From Longicatena caecimuris (GTDB lineage Bacteria > Bacillota_I > Bacilli_A > Erysipelotrichales > Erysipelotrichaceae), in NCBI RefSeq assembly GCF_004341945.1, contig NZ_SMBP01000003.1, positions 1 to 64,000 on the forward strand: DNA of 64,000 bases, given 5' to 3'. This document shows, in pieces, positions 59,622 through 64,000 of this stretch. Position numbers and translations under genes: made by a program. Within the stretch, counting starts at the first letter, position 1; the number at the start of each line of letters is the position of its first letter. Below the pieces are notes generated by a model. That model saw nothing but the letters and a program-made list of their open reading frames with translations, had not been told where the DNA came from and did no database searches.

Positions 59622-60365
59622 ATGGGCTATAAGCTGGAAATCTGCTGTGGCAGTTATGAAGATGTATGTGCGGCTCAACGCGGTGGTGCCGATCGTGCTG
59701 AATTAAATTCGGCTTTACATATGGGAGGATTAACCCCTTCACTGGCATCTTTAATCATGGCTAAACGTGATTGCCAAATCCCAATCATTGCCATGGTAAG
59801 AGGACGTGGAGCAGGTTTTTGTTATAATGAAACAGAGAAAAAAGTTATGTTAGAAGATGCAGCCCTTTTATTGGAACATGGGGCGGATGGCTTGGCTTTT
59901 GGTTATTTAAAGGAAGATGCAACTATCGATGAAGAAGCTGTTCGTATCATGTGTGATTTGATCCATTCTTATGGCAAATGTGCGGTTTTTCATCGAGCCT
60001 TTGATTGTGTGAAAGATATGGATGGGGCTATGGAGAAATTGATATCTTTAGGGGTGGATCGCGTATTGACTAGTGGAGGACAGCCGAATGTAGAAAAAGG
60101 AAGTGAGATGCTGGCCCATCTACAAAAAACCTATGGTTCTCAGATGGAAATCTTGGCAGGCTGCGGAGTTAATGAAATGAATGCCAAAGATCTGATTGAG
60201 ATAACGAAGGTTCAGCAGCTGCACTCTTCTTGCAAGGTATGGAAAAATGATCCTACAACTATCGGCAAGCAGGTGAGCTATGCCTATGCTGCAGCACCTC
60301 ATGAAATGGCTTATGATGTGGTTAGTGAAGAACGTGTACGCGCTTTGCGAAAAGCCATGATGTAA
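59622..60365 (+). CDS. cutC: CutC-family protein
   Basis: 247-residue TIM-barrel protein: LEICCGSYEDVCAAQRGGADRAEL (about 4-27), GGLTPSLA, AMVRGRGAGFCY, FHRAFDCVKD and VLTSGGQPNVEKG are all CutC hallmarks. Linked to copper homeostasis in E. coli, though the true enzymatic role is unsettled. AGGAGG at 59607-59612 suits the ATG at 59622 (59616 is the alternative); longer frames start in the upstream terminator. Confidence 0.92.
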   Translation: MGYKLEICCGSYEDVCAAQRGGADRAELNSALHMGGLTPSLASLIMAKRDCQIPIIAMVRGRGAGFCYNETEKKVMLEDAALLLEHGADGLAFGYLKEDATIDEEAVRIMCDLIHSYGKCAVFHRAFDCVKDMDGAMEKLISLGVDRVLTSGGQPNVEKGSEMLAHLQKTYGSQMEILAGCGVNEMNAKDLIEITKVQQLHSSCKVWKNDPTTIGKQVSYAYAAAPHEMAYDVVSEERVRALRKAMM

Positions 60366-60455
60366 AGGCATACATAAATTTCTTATAAAATAGTCAAAGC
60401 TATAGAAGTGATGAGATGTTGAGGTGTATAATAAGAAAAAAGGAGAAGGATAAAC

Positions 60456-61616
60456 ATGGAAAATTTTACGTATACAATACCTACGACCATTTATTTTGGT
60501 AAAGGACAGGTGAAACAAATCGGTGATATTGTTTCACAGTATGGAAAGCGTGTATTGCTGGTATATGGTGGCGGCAGTATTAAGCGCAATGGTATTTATG
60601 ATGATGTTACAGCTATTTTTAAAGAAAACGGAATTACGTATTTTGAATTAGCAGGAGTAGAACCTAATCCACGTATTACAACCGTACGTAAGGGTGTAGA
60701 AATATGCCGTAAGGAAAATATTGAAGTCGTATTGCCAATCGGTGGAGGTTCTACGATTGATTGTGCAAAGGTCATTGCTGCAGCAACAAGCTATAGCGGT
60801 GATGCTTGGGATATTGTTTTAGATCCAAGCAAAGTTGTCAGTGTCTTACCAATTGTTAGCATTCTAACATTAGCTGCTACCGGCTCTGAGATGGATACCT
60901 TTGCCGTCATTAGCGATATGGACAGCAATGATAAGATTGGTACTTCTCATGAAGATATGCGTCCGAAAGCATCTATTCTAGATCCAACCTATACCTTTAG
61001 TGTTCCGGCTTATCAAACAGCTGCCGGAACAGCTGATATCATGTCACATATCATGGAATGCTATTTCTCAAATGTGCAAGGATATATGCAGGATCGTATG
61101 GCGGAAGGTTTGTTAAAGACCTGTATTGAATTTGGTGTGAAAGCAATTGCTAAACCTGATGATTATGAAGCCAGAGCGAACTTGATGTGGGCAAGCAGTT
61201 GGGCAATTAACAATTTCATCAAGCTGGGCAAGGCTGTTGAATGGAGTGTACATCCTATGGAACATCAGCTAAGTGCTTACTACGATATTACGCATGGCGT
61301 AGGGTTAGCTATTTTGACACCACATTGGATGGAACATGTATTGAATGATAATACTGTAGAAAAGTTTAAAGAATTCGGTGTCAACGTTTGGGACCTGTCA
61401 AAGGATGAAGATGCTTATACGATTGCTCATCAGGCAATTCAAAAAACCAGAGAATATTTTGTAGCCATGGGCATTCCTACAACATTGCGCGAAGTTGGCA
61501 TTGTGGATGATCGCTACTTTGATGTAATGGCAGAGAAAGCATGTGCTGGTTTAGAAGCTGCTTTTGTACCATTAACCAAAGAGGATGTTAAAGCTATTTA
61601 TCAAAAAGCACTTTAA
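60456..61616 (+). CDS. Iron-containing alcohol dehydrogenase (BDH/YqhD type)
   Basis: 386 residues of Fe-ADH group III. The NAD(P)-binding GGGS (about 39-42) and PIGGGSTIDCAKVIAAA (about 95-111) precede metal-ligand segments GTADIMSHIME, HPMEHQLSAYYDITHG and LTPHWM. Probably an NADPH-dependent aldehyde reductase or butanol dehydrogenase. AAAAGGAG precedes the ATG. A bidirectional terminator follows. Confidence 0.93.
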   Translation: MENFTYTIPTTIYFGKGQVKQIGDIVSQYGKRVLLVYGGGSIKRNGIYDDVTAIFKENGITYFELAGVEPNPRITTVRKGVEICRKENIEVVLPIGGGSTIDCAKVIAAATSYSGDAWDIVLDPSKVVSVLPIVSILTLAATGSEMDTFAVISDMDSNDKIGTSHEDMRPKASILDPTYTFSVPAYQTAAGTADIMSHIMECYFSNVQGYMQDRMAEGLLKTCIEFGVKAIAKPDDYEARANLMWASSWAINNFIKLGKAVEWSVHPMEHQLSAYYDITHGVGLAILTPHWMEHVLNDNTVEKFKEFGVNVWDLSKDEDAYTIAHQAIQKTREYFVAMGIPTTLREVGIVDDRYFDVMAEKACAGLEAAFVPLTKEDVKAIYQKAL

Positions 61617-61642
61617 AAAAGAAACAGTAAAATGGCAAGCAT

Positions 61643-61670
61643 AAAAAAGGTCAGAACTTCTGACCTTTTT
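61643..61670. terminator. Bidirectional terminator
   Basis: AAAAAAGGTCAGAA (61643-61656) pairs with TTCTGACCTTTTT (61658-61670). It lies between convergent alcohol dehydrogenase and hydroxyacid dehydrogenase genes. Confidence 0.88.
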
Positions 61671-61685
61671 GCGACTTTTGATAGT

Positions 61686-62537
61686 TTATTTCTCTGTACG
61701 ATAATAATGAACCAGAGCCTGTGTACCATTGTTTCCTTCGGTTTTTGCTAATTCTTCATACATCTCACATACTGTATTCAGCATTGGTAAATTAACTTTG
61801 CCAGCCATTTCTTCTTGAACGATATGCATGTCTTTAATGAAATGATGGATATAAAAACCAGGAGCAAAATCCTTTCGCAAGACACGTGGTGCGGTATTGG
61901 CGATTTGCCAACTTCCAGCAGCGCCACCCTTGATTGCTTCTAACATGGTTTCTACATTCAAATGATTTTGTTCAGCATAAACAATAGCTTCACTCATGGC
62001 TGCGACTGCACCAGCAACAGCGATTTGATTGCAGGCTTTTGTATGCTGACCACTACCAGCCTCTCCCATATAATGCAAACTATTGCCAAGTAGGGATAAA
62101 ACTGGCGTAACTGTTTCAAATATTTTTTTATCTCCACCAACCATGATAGATAAAGTGGCAGCTTTTGCTCCACTATCTCCACCGGAAACAGGAGCATCCA
62201 AGATATCTAAACCATGGTTCTTAGCTTCTTTGTAGAGCTGTTGTGCAAGCTTTGGAGAACTGGTTGTAAAATCAATCAAGATAGTACCAGCTTGTACTGC
62301 CGAAAAGATTTTTTGATAAACCTCCACAACATCTTTTGGATAGCCAACCATGGTACACACAAGCTCTGCATCGCTCACACATTCTTCAATGCTGTCACAA
62401 ACCTTTACACCATCCTTGGCTAGATCCAATGCTTTCGCTTTGGTACGATTGTATGCAGAAACACTATGTCCGCCATGCACAAGGTGCAGCAGCATGCTTT
62501 TTCCCATGACTCCGGTACCAATCCAAGCAATTTTCAT
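61686..62537 (-). CDS. 3-hydroxyisobutyrate dehydrogenase-family reductase
   Basis: 283 residues of the beta-hydroxyacid dehydrogenase family: WIGTGVMGKSMLLHL (about 4-18) binds NAD(P), DAPVSGGDSGAKAATLSIMVGG (about 117-138) binds substrate, and KACNQ holds the catalytic Lys (about 170). Members act on 3-hydroxyisobutyrate, tartronate semialdehyde or succinate semialdehyde; the choice is not visible. AAGGTGAT precedes the ATG. Confidence 0.9.
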   Translation of the reverse strand: MKIAWIGTGVMGKSMLLHLVHGGHSVSAYNRTKAKALDLAKDGVKVCDSIEECVSDAELVCTMVGYPKDVVEVYQKIFSAVQAGTILIDFTTSSPKLAQQLYKEAKNHGLDILDAPVSGGDSGAKAATLSIMVGGDKKIFETVTPVLSLLGNSLHYMGEAGSGQHTKACNQIAVAGAVAAMSEAIVYAEQNHLNVETMLEAIKGGAAGSWQIANTAPRVLRKDFAPGFYIHHFIKDMHIVQEEMAGKVNLPMLNTVCEMYEELAKTEGNNGTQALVHYYRTEK

Positions 62538-62606
62538 ATAATCACCTTCCTTGCTTCTTATTATAACGTATCAACTTTTGAAAGCAAAGATGCGAATACT
62601 TGCACA

Positions 62607-63500
62607 TCATAAAAACAACATCTGCAGCATATAAAAGGACAAGCAGGAAAAAAGGGCTTGTAGCAAACGGAACAATAAAAACTTGCCATAGGATAGAGGA
62701 ACATGCTCAACCATAGAGAATATCTGCATATGGACGCAGAAACCGCCAAAGGACAACAGCACACAGAGCAGCAGTTGGATTAGTATGGGAGCATAAGGAA
62801 GACTTTGGAGTAAGACAGCTCCACTGGAAAATTCAGCACTGATACGCAAAGGCAGTGCAACAGCTTCGGGTAAAAAGGAGAGTAACACCCCGCTGATGCT
62901 TAGAAATAACATGAGGTAGCCACCAATCATATATAAGGACAGACCGCTTTCTTTGACAGCTATAGACAACTGTTTCATCATGGGCTGTGCAGCACTAGGG
63001 GAAAAGGCTGCCTGAACACTTTGCTTACGGGTAAAAAACAATAAAAAAAGGCCAGCGAATAACTGTGCTGCATAAAGTAAAATACCGATCTTTACCGAAT
63101 GATAAAATACTACACCACAAGTCATAATGACAAAACCAGGAGTTGCGAAACAGCAGGTATATAACAAACGCTGTGCCTGTGGTAAGGATAACGTATGCTC
63201 GTGATATGCTTCATCAATTAACAGTGAGCCGGTGGGAAAACCTAACAGCATTGTACAAAGAACCAGCTGTACACCGGCTTTGTTCATGTTCAGCAAAGTC
63301 GGAAGAAAAGGCAGTGGAACTAAAGCAAAGGCATGTGTGTGATATAAAAATTTCACCAGTACCATTGTAACAAACATCGAGGGAACCAACTTTTCAAACC
63401 AGATCGTCAATCCTTGTTGTGCATATTGCAGGGTCAAGGAGCCAAAGCAAAGTGTGATAAGGAAACTAAATAAGAGGAAGGGAAGCAGGAATTTCTTCAT
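62607..63500 (-). CDS. YlbJ-like membrane protein (nucleoside-recognition domain)
   Basis: 297 residues, about seven to nine membrane segments. The layout, with LGFPTGSLLIDEAYH and CCFATPGFVI, follows YlbJ-type proteins, which are needed for late sporulation in Bacillus but also occur in non-sporulating Firmicutes. The cargo is unknown. AGGTG gives 6-nt spacing to the ATG at 63500; upstream starts (63506, 63509) lie too close to it. Confidence 0.7.
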   Translation of the reverse strand: MKKFLLPFLLFSFLITLCFGSLTLQYAQQGLTIWFEKLVPSMFVTMVLVKFLYHTHAFALVPLPFLPTLLNMNKAGVQLVLCTMLLGFPTGSLLIDEAYHEHTLSLPQAQRLLYTCCFATPGFVIMTCGVVFYHSVKIGILLYAAQLFAGLFLLFFTRKQSVQAAFSPSAAQPMMKQLSIAVKESGLSLYMIGGYLMLFLSISGVLLSFLPEAVALPLRISAEFSSGAVLLQSLPYAPILIQLLLCVLLSFGGFCVHMQIFSMVEHVPLSYGKFLLFRLLQALFSCLSFYMLQMLFL

Positions 63501-63622
63501 GTACATCACCTATTCTATCGTATGATGTTCATGAAAAAAACATGAGGGAAACAACGTTAGATACAAATCGCAATTACCACATGCTCTTTTGCAGGAAACC
63601 TTTAGGAAATAAGAAGGGGACT

Positions 63623-63650
63623 TTGCGTTTTTCATAAAATATGGTAAACT
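63623..63650 (+). promoter_or_regulatory. Promoter of the CDF exporter gene
   Basis: -35 TTGCGT (63623-63628), 16-bp spacer, -10 TAAACT (63645-63650). Confidence 0.6.
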
Positions 63651-63680
63651 ATAAACTCAGAAAACAAAAAGGGTGATATG

Positions 63681-64000
63681 ATGATAGCATTATTAGCAAA
63701 AAAAATGATACCAGATCATGAGAATATCGAAAATGAAAAGGTTCGTCGTGCCTATGGAAATCTAACAAGCACGGTAGGCATCGCCAACAATATTCTTTTA
63801 TTTGTCTTTAAGTTTATCGCCGGTACTTTAGCACATAGTGTTTCTATCACAGCCGATGCAATCAACAACCTGTCGGATGCCGGAAGCTCTGTGATTTCTT
63901 TGATTAGTTTTAAGTTATCTAGCAAACCGGCTGATGAGAAACATCCTTTTGGGCATGCACGCTATGAGTGTATTGCCAGTATGGTGGTGGCTTGTCTGAT
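63681..64000 (+). CDS. Cation diffusion facilitator exporter, N-terminal part
   Basis: Runs off the right edge; about 106 residues are visible. The sequence HSVSITADAINNLSDAGSS holds the Asp residues of the metal site in the second membrane helix, and DEKHPFGHARYE is the usual following loop. Probably exports Zn, Mn or Fe in exchange for protons. GGGTGAT precedes; the ATG at 63681 is chosen over 63678, which abuts the ribosome site. Confidence 0.9.
   Translation, partial: MIALLAKKMIPDHENIENEKVRRAYGNLTSTVGIANNILLFVFKFIAGTLAHSVSITADAINNLSDAGSSVISLISFKLSSKPADEKHPFGHARYECIASMVVACL

Overview
The window is AT-rich, gene-dense DNA from a low-GC Gram-positive bacterium. The protein sequences (PPDK, RimO, IF3, the PK-like protein), strong GGAGG ribosome sites, T-box, purine and L20-type leaders, ArsR/FabT/GlpP regulators and oxygen-sensitive metabolism (molybdenum hydroxylase, superoxide reductase, iron alcohol dehydrogenase, PPDK) suggest an anaerobic gut Firmicute, perhaps Erysipelotrichales. 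That placement is inference; there is no rRNA gene here to confirm it. No CRISPR array, prophage or rRNA operon was seen. The only mobile DNA is the start of an IS110-family transposase at the left edge, and a decayed AbiE toxin-antitoxin pair near 25 kb.

Layout. 0-3.4 kb: IS110 edge with a candidate bridge RNA, pgi, then an ECF sigma/anti-sigma/membrane-protein operon. 3.7-7.7 kb: ppdK behind a promoter with a perfect cre box, and a short pyruvate kinase-like gene. 7.8-14.1 kb: leucine T-box, leuA-leuC-leuD-leuB and an amidohydrolase. 14.3-20.7 kb: zinc-ribbon protein, LysR regulator divergent from a split chromate-type transporter, and a VTC/DUF4956/carbohydrate-binding lipoprotein trio. 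20.8-27.6 kb: CCA-adding enzyme, MnmM-like methyltransferase, HAD phosphatase, flavoprotein, AbiE remnant, and an arsenic-type operon (arsR, permease, thioredoxin, arsC) with two matching operators. 27.9-37 kb: purine riboswitch, NCS2 permease, NTPase, metal-type ABC importer, three-subunit molybdenum hydroxylase and a MocA-like cofactor enzyme. 37-46.6 kb: HAD phosphatase with an unusual repeat-bearing leader, rimO, DNA-deoxyinosine glycosylase, GH25 lysozyme, cold-shock protein, CarD-like protein, tRNA-Lys, and infC-rpmI-rplT with an L20-type leader followed by a FabT-like regulator. 46.9-51.9 kb: a glycerol-3-phosphate oxidation operon that encodes its own GlpP antiterminator and ends in a patatin phospholipase. 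52-64 kb: AI-2E transporter, SGNH hydrolase and phosphorylase; GatZ-like protein; GGDEF enzyme; RluA synthase; superoxide reductase; CutC; alcohol dehydrogenase; beta-hydroxyacid dehydrogenase; YlbJ-like protein; and the start of a CDF exporter.

How it works together. Much of the control is by RNA: a T-box (leucine), a purine riboswitch, an L20-type attenuator, a GlpP-type terminator and a cold-shock leader each sit in front of the matching operon. Carbon control is suggested by cre or cre-like boxes at ppdK, the pyruvate kinase-like gene and gatZ. The most coherent metabolic unit is 27.9-37 kb, where purine sensing and uptake, a dedicated oxyanion-type importer, the Mo-hydroxylase and the Mo-cofactor cytidylyltransferase are all together. 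Many genes overlap by 4 nt (ATGA), so translational coupling is common.
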